Below are positions 29,064-37,078 of a stretch of DNA of 64,000 bases, in pieces (position 1 is the stretch's first letter; every line of letters begins with the position of its first letter). The notes under the pieces were generated by a model. It had not been told where the DNA came from, did not search any database, and was given only the letters and a program-made list of their open reading frames with translations. This DNA is from a virus. The stretch spans positions 1 through 64,000 of the IMG/VR virus record IMGVR_UViG_3300037493_002420. One strand, written 5' to 3'. The translations under genes and the position numbers were made by a program.

Positions 29064-31211
29064 TTATTGATTATTACAAGTTCCTGATGAACTTGATACT
29101 GGTGTATCACAACATGTACCTGAAGAAACACAAGTGTAATCTGGATTAACTAATGCTGCTAAGTTTATTAATTCATATTTTAATTCCCATTTTTCTCTAT
29201 CTTCTGGACAACATGACGTTATTCCATATCTTTTTTCTAATGCATTACTATACATTGCATCAGCAAAAGAACATACTATTTCTTCATAATGATCAATAGT
29301 ACATGTAGGTGTATTATATCCTGGTCTTACTGTTCTAACTATTTCTGGTACTACTGGACAATTAAAAATATTATCAACAAGTGTACAATCCCCATATATA
29401 GTATATTCATATAGGCCTTCTGGCATTAACCATTTTTTTACACAAGTTTTTGGTGATATTTCATTTAATAACATATTAGTTCTTGAATGTACAGTAATAC
29501 CATTACAGTCTATCCAACTTAAAAAATTACAATCTATATTATTTTCAATTGTAAATGGTAATTCAAATTGTTGTCCATTGGGACCACAAAAATTTATATA
29601 TAATTGATTTTTATGAATTGGAATATTAACATCATGTATTACACCAACACAATCAGTGTAAGTTATAACACCCACAAATAACATTGGTACTATAATATTA
29701 TAATAAACACATGGATTAACTAAAGTAGCAGTTTGACATACACATGGTAAAACATCTATAAAACATTCTTCACAAGTTCTATATTGATCTTTAATAAATA
29801 CAAGTGTTGAAGGATTATGTTCTCTTGTTATTTCAATATGCCAACATGTTTCTGGACACCAATCTAATGTAATTATATTATTAAGTAGTGTAGATAAATC
29901 TGTAGTAGTTATAATATTAGGTTCTACTCCTGCACAATCAGTAAGAAGATAATAGGTTTGTTCACAAGTAGTACAATTAACAAATGTGTTAGTAACTACA
30001 ATTGCAGTATTACTTGGAGGTTGTAAAAAGAATTCTTCTACATACCAACATCCCGGACAATCTTGTTCTATTACTTGATTAACATATAATGATAAATCAG
30101 TAGATGTATACATTACATTTGCTGAGTTAGCACAATCTGTTAGTTTATAACTTGTGTATCCCGCACATGTTTCACAATCTACATAAGTAGTTGTAATAAC
30201 AATATTAATTGCACATGCACAATCTTCTATTGAAGTGGCTACTGTCCAACAATTAGTGTATCCGTTAATATGAAATGCAGCTCCTGTACCTAAAAATGGT
30301 AATACTGATACTGATGTAGTATAAATTGGATCTGCTAAACCATCACAGTCAGTTAGTATATAACATGATTCTAGACATAGATCATCTATACATGAACCAA
30401 ACTCTGTAACTATAGAACCATTTAAGGCATCTACAACTGGATATATATCTGAACAAAATTTTAATGGACCTATTGCATTTACTATTAAACCTGCACTTAC
30501 ATATGTAATACTTCCTGTGTTTACATAATAACAAGTTGATACACAACAGTCTACACCTAGTGCATTAAATGTAACAACTTGAGGATCAAGACAGTCTGAA
30601 GATGTATTATTATATACTAAAAAACATACACCCGGATATTCTACAAGTGTAATTGATATACCAGTATTAGAATATACACTTAAGTCAGTTGTGGTATTAA
30701 ATGGAACTTTACTACCATCACATGAGTATAATGTATAACAAGGAGGCGTAGGACATGTATTATCTATGCAATCTCCAAAAATTTCTATATTACTCCCTGT
30801 TATCCATTCTCTTACACAATATTTTTCAGATGTTTCAGAAGGAGCTAATACAGGAGTTTCTTGCAGTAATCCAAAACAATCAATATATCTAAGTGTTACT
30901 GGTTGAGTTAATAAATTTGTAGCTCTACTACATTGACATGGTAATGCAATACATCCACAATTTACAGTATCTCCACAACCACCAGATATAAGAGTAAATG
31001 TAGCAAGTAATGGAGCATTAATTAAACCTAAAGGTGGTTGAGCAGGTAAACTAGCTGTGTAACATTGATTAGGAATTAGATCATTACCAAAACTATCTTG
31101 TACTAAAACACCTGTATAATTATATACACCAGGTACTATACCATTAGTAATAAACTTTAAAGGAACTAGATTAACACAACAGGGTGTAAGTAAAAGATAG
31201 TTAGCTGCCAT
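29064..31211 (-). CDS. Cys-rich repeat virion protein with conserved C-terminal domain
   Basis: 715 residues from MAANYLLLTPCCVNLV. Four to five diverged repeats of about 70 residues share the pattern Y-x-L-x-x-C...T-x-x-x-L-S/T...CW-x-V/I...D/N/T-C-x-x-C (for example YKLTDCANSANVMYTSTDLS and YYLLTDCAGVEPNIITTTDL). The last 100 residues carry SFADAMYSNALEKRYGITSC then CPEDREKWELKYELINLAAL, a C-terminal domain conserved in many Bacteroidetes phages. I put the start at 31211 because a 59-aa Cys-rich gene occupies the upstream sequence in another frame. Likely an extended beta-domain virion protein; role unknown. Confidence 0.75.
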   Translation of the reverse strand: MAANYLLLTPCCVNLVPLKFITNGIVPGVYNYTGVLVQDSFGNDLIPNQCYTASLPAQPPLGLINAPLLATFTLISGGCGDTVNCGCIALPCQCSRATNLLTQPVTLRYIDCFGLLQETPVLAPSETSEKYCVREWITGSNIEIFGDCIDNTCPTPPCYTLYSCDGSKVPFNTTTDLSVYSNTGISITLVEYPGVCFLVYNNTSSDCLDPQVVTFNALGVDCCVSTCYYVNTGSITYVSAGLIVNAIGPLKFCSDIYPVVDALNGSIVTEFGSCIDDLCLESCYILTDCDGLADPIYTTSVSVLPFLGTGAAFHINGYTNCWTVATSIEDCACAINIVITTTYVDCETCAGYTSYKLTDCANSANVMYTSTDLSLYVNQVIEQDCPGCWYVEEFFLQPPSNTAIVVTNTFVNCTTCEQTYYLLTDCAGVEPNIITTTDLSTLLNNIITLDWCPETCWHIEITREHNPSTLVFIKDQYRTCEECFIDVLPCVCQTATLVNPCVYYNIIVPMLFVGVITYTDCVGVIHDVNIPIHKNQLYINFCGPNGQQFELPFTIENNIDCNFLSWIDCNGITVHSRTNMLLNEISPKTCVKKWLMPEGLYEYTIYGDCTLVDNIFNCPVVPEIVRTVRPGYNTPTCTIDHYEEIVCSFADAMYSNALEKRYGITSCCPEDREKWELKYELINLAALVNPDYTCVSSGTCCDTPVSSSSGTCNNQ

Positions 31212-31212
31212 T

Positions 31213-31392
31213 TTATTTAATTTGATTAGATGGTATTGGTATAGTTTGTTTTTGTATAGGTTTGATAATATTTTGATTTTTAGTAATCTCATATTTACCT
31301 ATACAAGAAGAGCATGCTGATTTGCCATCTGATGCTACTCTTTTTTGACACCCGCAAGAAAGATTTTTTTTACAATTTGAACACTGAGCCAT
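31213..31392 (-). CDS. Small Cys-rich zinc-binding-like protein (59 aa)
   Basis: Begins MAQCSNCKKNLSCGCQKRVA and continues with a CSSCIGKYE motif. Six cysteines in CxxC/CxC/CxxC pairs suggest one zinc site. ATG at 31392-31390, stop TAA at 31215-31213, one base before the ATG of the 715-aa gene. It lies in a different frame from the long reading frame over this stretch. Small proteins of this appearance (a Cys-x-x-Cys start with a GCQKRVASDGK-like run) recur beside this fibre block in Bacteroidetes phages, from memory. Function unknown. Confidence 0.78.
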   Translation of the reverse strand: MAQCSNCKKNLSCGCQKRVASDGKSACSSCIGKYEITKNQNIIKPIQKQTIPIPSNQIK

Positions 31393-31411
31393 ATTTATTG
31401 GTTTTTAATAG

Positions 31412-31954
31412 TTAACAGTTTTTACAATCTAATTTATTTAATAATTTTAAAGCATAGTTATATAGTGTCATTCCTTTATCAGGTTCTAAACAAAATTCTA
31501 CTTTAGCTTTAGCTGCATCTAAATACATTCTTATTAATCTTAATTGTTCTAATTTCTTTTTAATTATAGCCGGTGGATCACACGCAGCAATATCTACTCT
31601 ACATAATATATTATTATATTTAATAAGAGCTTGAGTAATTCTTAAATGATTATATTCTACAAATACTAAATTATTTGGTGACACACTATACTTAATTATA
31701 TATACACCATCCGGTATATTTACATACTGTGTACCACAATTAACTGTTTGTAATTGTAAATCACATGCAGTTAGTATTTTGTTAAATCCTGGAATAACAT
31801 CAATTTGATTTGAATAATTAAAACCGGGTACAGTAATATTTAATGTAGCACAAGTTAAAGGTACAATATCTGAATATACACTAGTATCTATTATACTTAA
31901 AATGCATGCATTCATTACTGTAGGTACTTCTAAACTTAATACATGATTTGCCAT
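31412..31954 (-). CDS. Conserved Bacteroidetes-phage structural-block protein
   Basis: 180 residues. The N-terminal half is beta-rich (VPGFNYSNQIDVIPGF); the centre has IPDGVYIIKYSVSPN and VFVEYNHLRITQAL; the C-terminal half is helical (IKKKLEQLRLIRMYLDAAKA) and ends GMTLYNYALKLLNKLDC. The PDGVYxIKYSVxPN/VEYNHLR/MYLDAAKAKVE/LYNYA sequence is a widespread conserved family in this phage group. It follows the 31971-32000 terminator, so it starts its own unit. Probably a virion protein; function unknown. Confidence 0.72.
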   Translation of the reverse strand: MANHVLSLEVPTVMNACILSIIDTSVYSDIVPLTCATLNITVPGFNYSNQIDVIPGFNKILTACDLQLQTVNCGTQYVNIPDGVYIIKYSVSPNNLVFVEYNHLRITQALIKYNNILCRVDIAACDPPAIIKKKLEQLRLIRMYLDAAKAKVEFCLEPDKGMTLYNYALKLLNKLDCKNC

Positions 31955-31970
31955 AGTATAAAATATAAAA

Positions 31971-32000
31971 AAGGGAAAGGAGTTTGAAACCCTCTCCCTT
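31971..32000 (-). terminator. Intrinsic terminator after 532-aa structural gene
   Basis: Inverted repeat AAGGGAGAGG/CCTTTCCCTT with one unpaired purine and a 10-nt loop, followed on the minus strand by TTTTTTATATTTTATAC. It lies 29 nt after the stop of the 532-aa gene. Confidence 0.88.
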
Positions 32001-32028
32001 TTTGATTATTAATTATTTAAATATGTTA

Positions 32029-33627
32029 TTACCTTGCTGATGGGAATGGAGTAACTGGAATACAATCAGTTCCACAAGTAAACTCTTGGAATGCACATTC
32101 AGTTCCACAACTTTCTAACCAAGTATTAACAGCAGTCTCAAGACTTGCAATAGTACTGTTTGTAATAACTTCTAATAAATATCTGTCATTATCAAAAGTA
32201 CCTGAAGGATTATTAAATCTCGGAACTACATGTAGTAAGTAGTAACGTGTATATAATGCAGTACGGTCAATTGCAGTAACTAATTGATTACCTTGTGTAA
32301 TCTCACGAATTCTGAAGTCAGATGCAAGGAAGTTTTGACGGTAAGACTCAGATAAAATCAAGTCACGTAAAACTGATTCACCAAGACCCATTGCTTGATT
32401 ACCTTCACATTCTGTTACTACACAAAGTCCTTCAAATTCACATGGATCACCATTAAAATCAACTTCAGATGCATAAAGTTTAACTGGTTGCTTTTCATAA
32501 AAATCAGATATTTGGAAAGTACAATCTCCAAATTTAGTATCTACATAAGCACCATTTATAATCATTCCTGCACAAGCATCAACAACATGTCCTGGAGATA
32601 CATAATTATCCCAAGTATCAGCTCCTACAGCTGTTAAGAAAACTGCTGAAGTTCCTGGTGCATACCATAATACACCTGCTTCATCTTGTACTATAATTTC
32701 TAAGAAAGATTTAGTAATTGGAGAATTAAGTAAAGCATTAGCCCAAAGAATAAATACTTCAGTTGAATCAACAGCTGTAGGTGAAATTGCACCTGTTGGG
32801 CAACATCCTGTATAAGCATCTGCAATTAAATAAGCATTATGATTTAACAAACGTAATGCTGGAGAACCTTTAATATCTACACGTAATGAGTAAGTTTCAC
32901 CACAGAAAAAGTCTTTACAACAATTTGCAGTACCTGCTCCAGTGCTTACTGTATCAACAGTTACAGTTGCATCACTATTACCACCTACTAAAGTAACTAC
33001 ATCTAAAGCAGTGTATCCTTTTCCTGGATTCACTACACCTATAATTGTAGGTAGTCCTGCAGCTACAGTTGCATAATATGTTAAACCTGTTCCTGTACCA
33101 CCTGTAGTAGTAAATAAAACTGGAGTAACAGAGTTAGCATATCCTGTTCCATCAACATTATCTGTAAAAGTTAATATTGATCCACCTGCAGTATAAGATG
33201 TTGAACCAACATTAATAACATTAGTACTTGGTAAACATGGGTCAACTCTATAAAAATCAGAAACATATTTAGGGTTAATCATTTTAGACTTGTTAGTCTC
33301 TTGATAACCTCCTGCAAAAGGACCAATTTTATCATTAGTATAGATTGCAGAACCTGCAAGATATGCTGAACAACAATTAGCTAAATCAGATAATAAATTT
33401 GTTTTTGGGTCAAAGAATCCAAAATATCCATTATTGTATGCAGTACCTAAAGCAGGTAACTGATTAAGTGCATAACTAGGAATATTATCACCTGTTGGTA
33501 ACACAAAACCAAAGTCAGTATCTACATTAGATAAAACTGTACCGTTAAGTAAAGTTACACTTTCATTTGTTAAAGTACTTCCTGTACCTAAAAACGTTTT
33601 TTGAAACGCATGATTAAAATAAGCCAT
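32029..33627 (-). CDS. Abundant-type virion structural protein
   Basis: 532 residues beginning MAYFNHAFQKTFLGTG, a start shared by a structural family of Bacteroidetes phages. Residues about 140-235 are a Gly/Thr/Val-rich beta domain (VNPGKGYTALDVVTLVGG) that looks inserted; the remainder mixes strands and helices and has several paired cysteines (CCSAYLAG, NCCKDFFCGETY, CGTECAFQEFTCGTDC). Own strong terminator and a 62-bp AT-rich leader region suggest separate high expression. Could be a major head-auxiliary or tail component; mass spectrometry would be needed to choose. Confidence 0.72.
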   Translation of the reverse strand: MAYFNHAFQKTFLGTGSTLTNESVTLLNGTVLSNVDTDFGFVLPTGDNIPSYALNQLPALGTAYNNGYFGFFDPKTNLLSDLANCCSAYLAGSAIYTNDKIGPFAGGYQETNKSKMINPKYVSDFYRVDPCLPSTNVINVGSTSYTAGGSILTFTDNVDGTGYANSVTPVLFTTTGGTGTGLTYYATVAAGLPTIIGVVNPGKGYTALDVVTLVGGNSDATVTVDTVSTGAGTANCCKDFFCGETYSLRVDIKGSPALRLLNHNAYLIADAYTGCCPTGAISPTAVDSTEVFILWANALLNSPITKSFLEIIVQDEAGVLWYAPGTSAVFLTAVGADTWDNYVSPGHVVDACAGMIINGAYVDTKFGDCTFQISDFYEKQPVKLYASEVDFNGDPCEFEGLCVVTECEGNQAMGLGESVLRDLILSESYRQNFLASDFRIREITQGNQLVTAIDRTALYTRYYLLHVVPRFNNPSGTFDNDRYLLEVITNSTIASLETAVNTWLESCGTECAFQEFTCGTDCIPVTPFPSAR

Positions 33628-33689
33628 TTTTTTTAATTTTAATTTATAAACATATAATATAATATAATTAAAATATTTGAATAATCAAA

Positions 33690-34142
33690 TTATTTTAAGA
33701 ATAAAAGTTTGTACTTAGCTGAATTAATACTATCCTTTAAAGTATCTAAAGAATTTACAATTTCAGAATAAGGCATCTTAGATTGAAGATTATTAACCAT
33801 TTGATACATTTCTCTTAAATATCCAATTCCTTCTTCAACTGTATTTAATACTTTTGGAGATACTTCAGAGTAATCTAAAATCTTTTCAGCAGCTCCTTGA
33901 TAACCTTCAATAAGAGTATCAGCATGATCTGGTAAAGCATCATAAAGATCATTAAGAGCTTTATGTGCTGCATATGAGCCAGCTCCTTTTACTTTTAAAT
34001 GTAATTTATGAAAACTTGATGCAGCATTCATTAATTCTGTTGCACATGCTGCTGTCATTGTATCACAATTTGCTCCTGTAGGTGCACTTGAATATGATGC
34101 ACTTGGGGTCGCTGTTCTTTTTAGCATTCTTGGAGTTTCCAT
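33690..34142 (-). CDS. Ferritin/Dps-like helical protein (DUF5856-type)
   Basis: 150 residues. After a Ser/Pro-rich leader, four helices are visible: ELMNAASSFHKLHLKVKGAG, SYAAHKALNDLYDALPDHAD, TLIEGYQGAAEKIL, then two C-terminal amphipathic helices. The HKLHL...SYAAHKAL...D...EGYQG spacing matches the four-helix-bundle family annotated DUF5856 in crAss-like phages, related in shape to Dps/ferritin. His and Asp/Glu positions could bind metal. 6 nt from the upstream gene. Role in the phage (DNA protection or packaging aid) is not established. Confidence 0.65.
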   Translation of the reverse strand: METPRMLKRTATPSASYSSAPTGANCDTMTAACATELMNAASSFHKLHLKVKGAGSYAAHKALNDLYDALPDHADTLIEGYQGAAEKILDYSEVSPKVLNTVEEGIGYLREMYQMVNNLQSKMPYSEIVNSLDTLKDSINSAKYKLLFLK

Positions 34143-34147
34143 TATTT

Positions 34148-34852
34148 TTAATTATTACGTTCTGCTCCTTCTGTACCTCTAGAGAACTGATTTCCTGATT
34201 CAATATCACCTGCTAGTATACTTGCTGCTTCATCTATTATTATCTCAATGATATCATCTTTAAACTCACATTGGACATTAACAGGTGATGCAACTCCAGT
34301 ATATGGATCTACACAGTTTTGAATTTGAATTTTAACCGGTTGTCTATAATAAATTAGGTTAGCATTATTTATAGTAAATGTATTATCTGTATATACATTA
34401 AGTTTATTATTTATTAGAGTAGCAAAAGTTTCACCCCATTCAAAACTAGGTTTTTTTGCTATATCTCTAAGTAAGTTATTTACATTAGCTTCTTCTGCTA
34501 AGTATACAACCATTCTTCTATTAATATCACAACAATCAGAGTTAGCAAATGCATCTACTCTTTTCCATTGTAAGTAATCTATTGGTAAATTAGCAGCAGT
34601 AAACATATGATCATGTTTATCTAAACCCAACGCAGCATTAGTTAACAATACTTGTAAGTCATCTATTCTTCTAGTAGATTGCTCATCACCTTCTTTAACA
34701 ATGTTAATACCATGAAGTTGTCTTCTAGTCCACTCAACTTGAGCTTTATTAAACGCCTCTACAACCTGCCAGCATTCAATGTTGTCATAGTCTTGGCTAT
34801 CTAATTTATTCAGACGTTGTTTAATCTTTATGGTTAATACACTGTTTTGCAT
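34148..34852 (-). CDS. Conserved head-tail block structural protein
   Basis: 234 residues. It starts with helices (KQRLNKLDSQDYDNIECWQV, VEAFNKAQVEWTRRQLHG), then DEQSTRRIDDLQVLL, a beta-rich middle, and ends GNQFSRGTEGAERNN. The LxSxDYxNIxxWQxVExFNKxQxxWxRRQLHG pattern and the 'ErNN' end are characteristic of a family next to capsid genes in Bacteroidetes phages. 4 nt from the 159-aa basic gene. Likely a connector/adaptor; no enzymatic motif. Confidence 0.7.
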   Translation of the reverse strand: MQNSVLTIKIKQRLNKLDSQDYDNIECWQVVEAFNKAQVEWTRRQLHGINIVKEGDEQSTRRIDDLQVLLTNAALGLDKHDHMFTAANLPIDYLQWKRVDAFANSDCCDINRRMVVYLAEEANVNNLLRDIAKKPSFEWGETFATLINNKLNVYTDNTFTINNANLIYYRQPVKIQIQNCVDPYTGVASPVNVQCEFKDDIIEIIIDEAASILAGDIESGNQFSRGTEGAERNN

Positions 34853-34855
34853 AAT

Positions 34856-35335
34856 TTATTTCTTTTTAAAAGATTGCATTTTCTTAATAGTAGATGGTAT
34901 AGCTGCTCTTTTAACAGTTGTTTTAGTAACAGTACCTTTTTTTCCTGCAGCTCCAGAAAGTGTTGTTTTTTCAAAAGTTTTTTTACCTTTTGCAAATCCA
35001 GTTGTATCTAAAAAAGATTGAGAAGAATTATTACTTTTCTTATCTGCATCATATCTTGTTACAGTACCTGAATGAGATTCATACACTTTTGGATTTGAGC
35101 CATTAACATTATATTTTTCTACAACTCTTCCTTTTGAATCATATGCACTTCCTTGGTTAAGTTTTTTATTACTTCCCGGTTTACCTTGATTATTTAAAGT
35201 ACTTATAGCTTTATTTCCTGCAGATATATCAGCTTTTTTAATACCCGTACTGATAACAGATTTTGCACCTTTTGTCCCACCAGTTTGCATTTTTTTAACA
35301 GGACCACCTTTTTGATATTTAACTGTCTTTTTCAT
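34856..35335 (-). CDS. Basic Gly/Lys-rich small virion-type protein
   Basis: 159 residues, strongly basic. The N-terminus VKYQKGGPVKKMQTGGTKG has the K/Q-x-GG turns also seen in the large virion proteins; the middle is Ser/Asn/Gly-rich; the C-terminus is Lys-rich. No domain recognised. Probably intrinsically disordered and possibly nucleic-acid binding. It is one of a run of four small basic genes between the capsid and connector genes. Confidence 0.65.
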   Translation of the reverse strand: MKKTVKYQKGGPVKKMQTGGTKGAKSVISTGIKKADISAGNKAISTLNNQGKPGSNKKLNQGSAYDSKGRVVEKYNVNGSNPKVYESHSGTVTRYDADKKSNNSSQSFLDTTGFAKGKKTFEKTTLSGAAGKKGTVTKTTVKRAAIPSTIKKMQSFKKK

Positions 35336-35338
35336 AAT

Positions 35339-35485
35339 TTATTTCTTTTTAGCCATTGCTTTAAATGTTTTAGCAAGAGCTTTACGTTTTGGTGTACATG
35401 TAGCTTTTGACATAGGTGTACAGTAACCCTTATGTGCAGGATTAACTGCTTTTTGTATCCATTTTTTGTCTTTTTTTTCAGCCAT
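35339..35485 (-). CDS. Small basic protein, WIQKA family (48 aa)
   Basis: Begins MAEKKDKKWIQKAV and continues NPAHKGYCTPMSKATCTPKR with a C-terminal KALAKTFK helix. It matches the small WIQKA / CTPxxxxxCTPKRKALAKTF protein that recurs beside capsid genes of Bacteroidetes phages. ATG at 35485-35483 overlaps the stop of the upstream 102-aa gene (TAATG); stop TAA at 35341-35339, four nt before the 159-aa gene. Two Cys in CTP motifs; function unknown. Confidence 0.82.
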   Translation of the reverse strand: MAEKKDKKWIQKAVNPAHKGYCTPMSKATCTPKRKALAKTFKAMAKKK

Positions 35486-35793
35486 TATTTCTTAAATGAA
35501 CTTGGTCTTACTTTAACACATTTACCATCAGCACCTCTTACATATCCATTTTTACATGAAGGTTGTACAGCTCTTGATACAGTTCCACCTTTTTTCATTT
35601 TACCAGTCTTACCATCCATCTCTCCTTGACCTGCTTGAGCAGTACCAAAGATACCCATACTTTGATTAGTACTTCCTATAGATGCATTAGCATAACCTGC
35701 ACCTTTAGTATTAATAGCACGGGAGGATGTTGATCCTCCTTTAGCCATTTTCTTTGTACCTCCACAAGACGCACATACTAGTTTCTTTGCCAT
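35485..35793 (-). CDS. Small zinc-ribbon/basic protein (102 aa)
   Basis: Starts MAKKLVCASCGGTKKMAKGG, a CxxC half-ribbon, has a Ser/Gly/Ala-rich middle, and ends KKGGTVSRAVQPSCKNGYVR then KCVKVRPSSFKK, with a second Cys pair. The KKGG-RAVQxxCxxGxVR ending is a recurring small-protein type in this phage group. Probably binds one zinc through the two Cys pairs. Function unknown; placed in the run of small basic genes after the capsid gene. Confidence 0.75.
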   Translation of the reverse strand: MAKKLVCASCGGTKKMAKGGSTSSRAINTKGAGYANASIGSTNQSMGIFGTAQAGQGEMDGKTGKMKKGGTVSRAVQPSCKNGYVRGADGKCVKVRPSSFKK

Positions 35794-35797
35794 GATA

Positions 35798-35962
35798 TTA
35801 TTTCTTATTTATTGAAGACTTTGATGGTGCTACAGATATACCACCAACTTTTCCTTTAGGTGCAGTAGATTTAACAGCCTGTTTAGAAATTGCTTTACTG
35901 ATGCCACCTACTTTACCAGTTGCTTTTTTACTAACTGTAACTTTAGAATTTGAATTTTTCAT
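35798..35962 (-). CDS. Very small basic protein with GKVGGIS repeat (54 aa)
   Basis: 54 residues from MKNSNSKVTVSKK. The ATG at 35962 is preceded by ATAGGAGAC, an unusually good Shine-Dalgarno for this genome, which decides the start over an upstream ATG at 36016 that would overlap the previous gene. It contains two GKVGGIS copies separated by a Ser/Ala/Lys segment. Basic, low complexity; function unknown. Confidence 0.6.
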   Translation of the reverse strand: MKNSNSKVTVSKKATGKVGGISKAISKQAVKSTAPKGKVGGISVAPSKSSINKK

Positions 35963-35984
35963 GTCTCCTATTTTATAATTATAT

Positions 35985-36998
35985 TTACATATTCCATAAT
36001 TTCTCAATCTTCTCATTCATATCCTTTAGGATATCTTCATTCATTGGATTCTTGAGAAACTCTATTACATCTGAAACATTTCTACCTAACAACGTATTTG
36101 TTGATGCATGATAAATATGTCCATCTGCCTTATTAATAATATACTTAAAAAATATGGAATCTTTAACAATTGCTTTAATTTTTAATGTTTCCATGTCTAA
36201 AGCTGCAGCTTCTAAGAAACCATTTGCAGCTCTTTCTTTATTTCCTTCAGTACCTTCACCACTAATATGTCTATCCATACTCTCGTATAGTACATCATTA
36301 GGAGTTGTTTTCTTATATTGAACACTTGTAGTATCCACAGCTTTTGCAACGTAAAATAACTTTGCACTATTTTTATCATAAAGTTTTTGCAATTCTGCAC
36401 CAGCTTTATTTCTTAATTTCTTATATTCAGTTTTAACAACAATAGTCTCTTCCATTTTATCTAAATAAAACTTAGGTGGTACTGCTCTTGATCTTGCATC
36501 TTCATAACTTCTAGCTACTATAGAGAAGCCTCCATTTTCAATTGCATATAATTTAATTCTATCAAAAGGATCTGTAGGATCTAAAAACACAGGATTGTTT
36601 CCGCATGATAATGTAATCTTATTAAAAAACTCAGAGTTATCTGGTTTAATCAAAATTACTTTAGTCCAAAATTGTGGATCCTCAATATCTAATACATTAG
36701 CTGCTAACTCTGCTTCAAGTTCTGCAACTGCTGTTCTTATTTCTCTAATTTTTGCAGACTTTTCTTCAGGGTTTTTCATCAGTTTTATATCTGCAGCAAA
36801 TTCATTTAAACCAGTTAGGTAATGTACTACTCCGTTTTTCTCTGTACATCCTAATTGTTCATTGTGTGTAACTCCATCAAATAAAGATAACCCGTAAGAT
36901 TCTAGGCCCATATTTGATGCTGATTGATCAAAGTAAGGCTTAATACTTATAGCACTTGACTTAGATACATTTGTTGTTTCAATGTGTGTGTAACTCAT
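35985..36998 (-). CDS. Capsid-block conserved protein
   Basis: 337 residues. The N-terminus is strand-rich (SYTHIETTNVSKSSAISI). The middle has a charged coiled-coil-like helix (IREIRTAVAELEAELA) and DPQFWTKVILIKPDNSEFF. The C-terminus is helical. It follows the capsid-gene terminator (37040-37063) and starts the next unit, with leader AATTAATAACCAACAA shared with the scaffold-candidate gene. The position directly after the MCP is that of conserved head proteins in crAss-like phages; the biochemical role is unknown. Confidence 0.68.
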   Translation of the reverse strand: MSYTHIETTNVSKSSAISIKPYFDQSASNMGLESYGLSLFDGVTHNEQLGCTEKNGVVHYLTGLNEFAADIKLMKNPEEKSAKIREIRTAVAELEAELAANVLDIEDPQFWTKVILIKPDNSEFFNKITLSCGNNPVFLDPTDPFDRIKLYAIENGGFSIVARSYEDARSRAVPPKFYLDKMEETIVVKTEYKKLRNKAGAELQKLYDKNSAKLFYVAKAVDTTSVQYKKTTPNDVLYESMDRHISGEGTEGNKERAANGFLEAAALDMETLKIKAIVKDSIFFKYIINKADGHIYHASTNTLLGRNVSDVIEFLKNPMNEDILKDMNEKIEKLWNM

Positions 36999-37039
36999 TT
37001 TGTTGGTTATTAATTATTGGTTTTTAAAAATAAAAAAAT

Positions 37040-37063
37040 GAGAAGGACACTGGTGTCCCTCTC
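37040..37063 (-). terminator. Intrinsic terminator after major capsid gene
   Basis: Imperfect inverted repeat GAGAGGGACAC/GTGTCCTTCTC (10 of 11 pairs) with a 2-nt apex, followed on the minus strand by a T7 run. It lies 15 nt after the capsid stop codon. Confidence 0.85.
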
Positions 37064-37078
37064 ACTTAGTTTAAGCTA

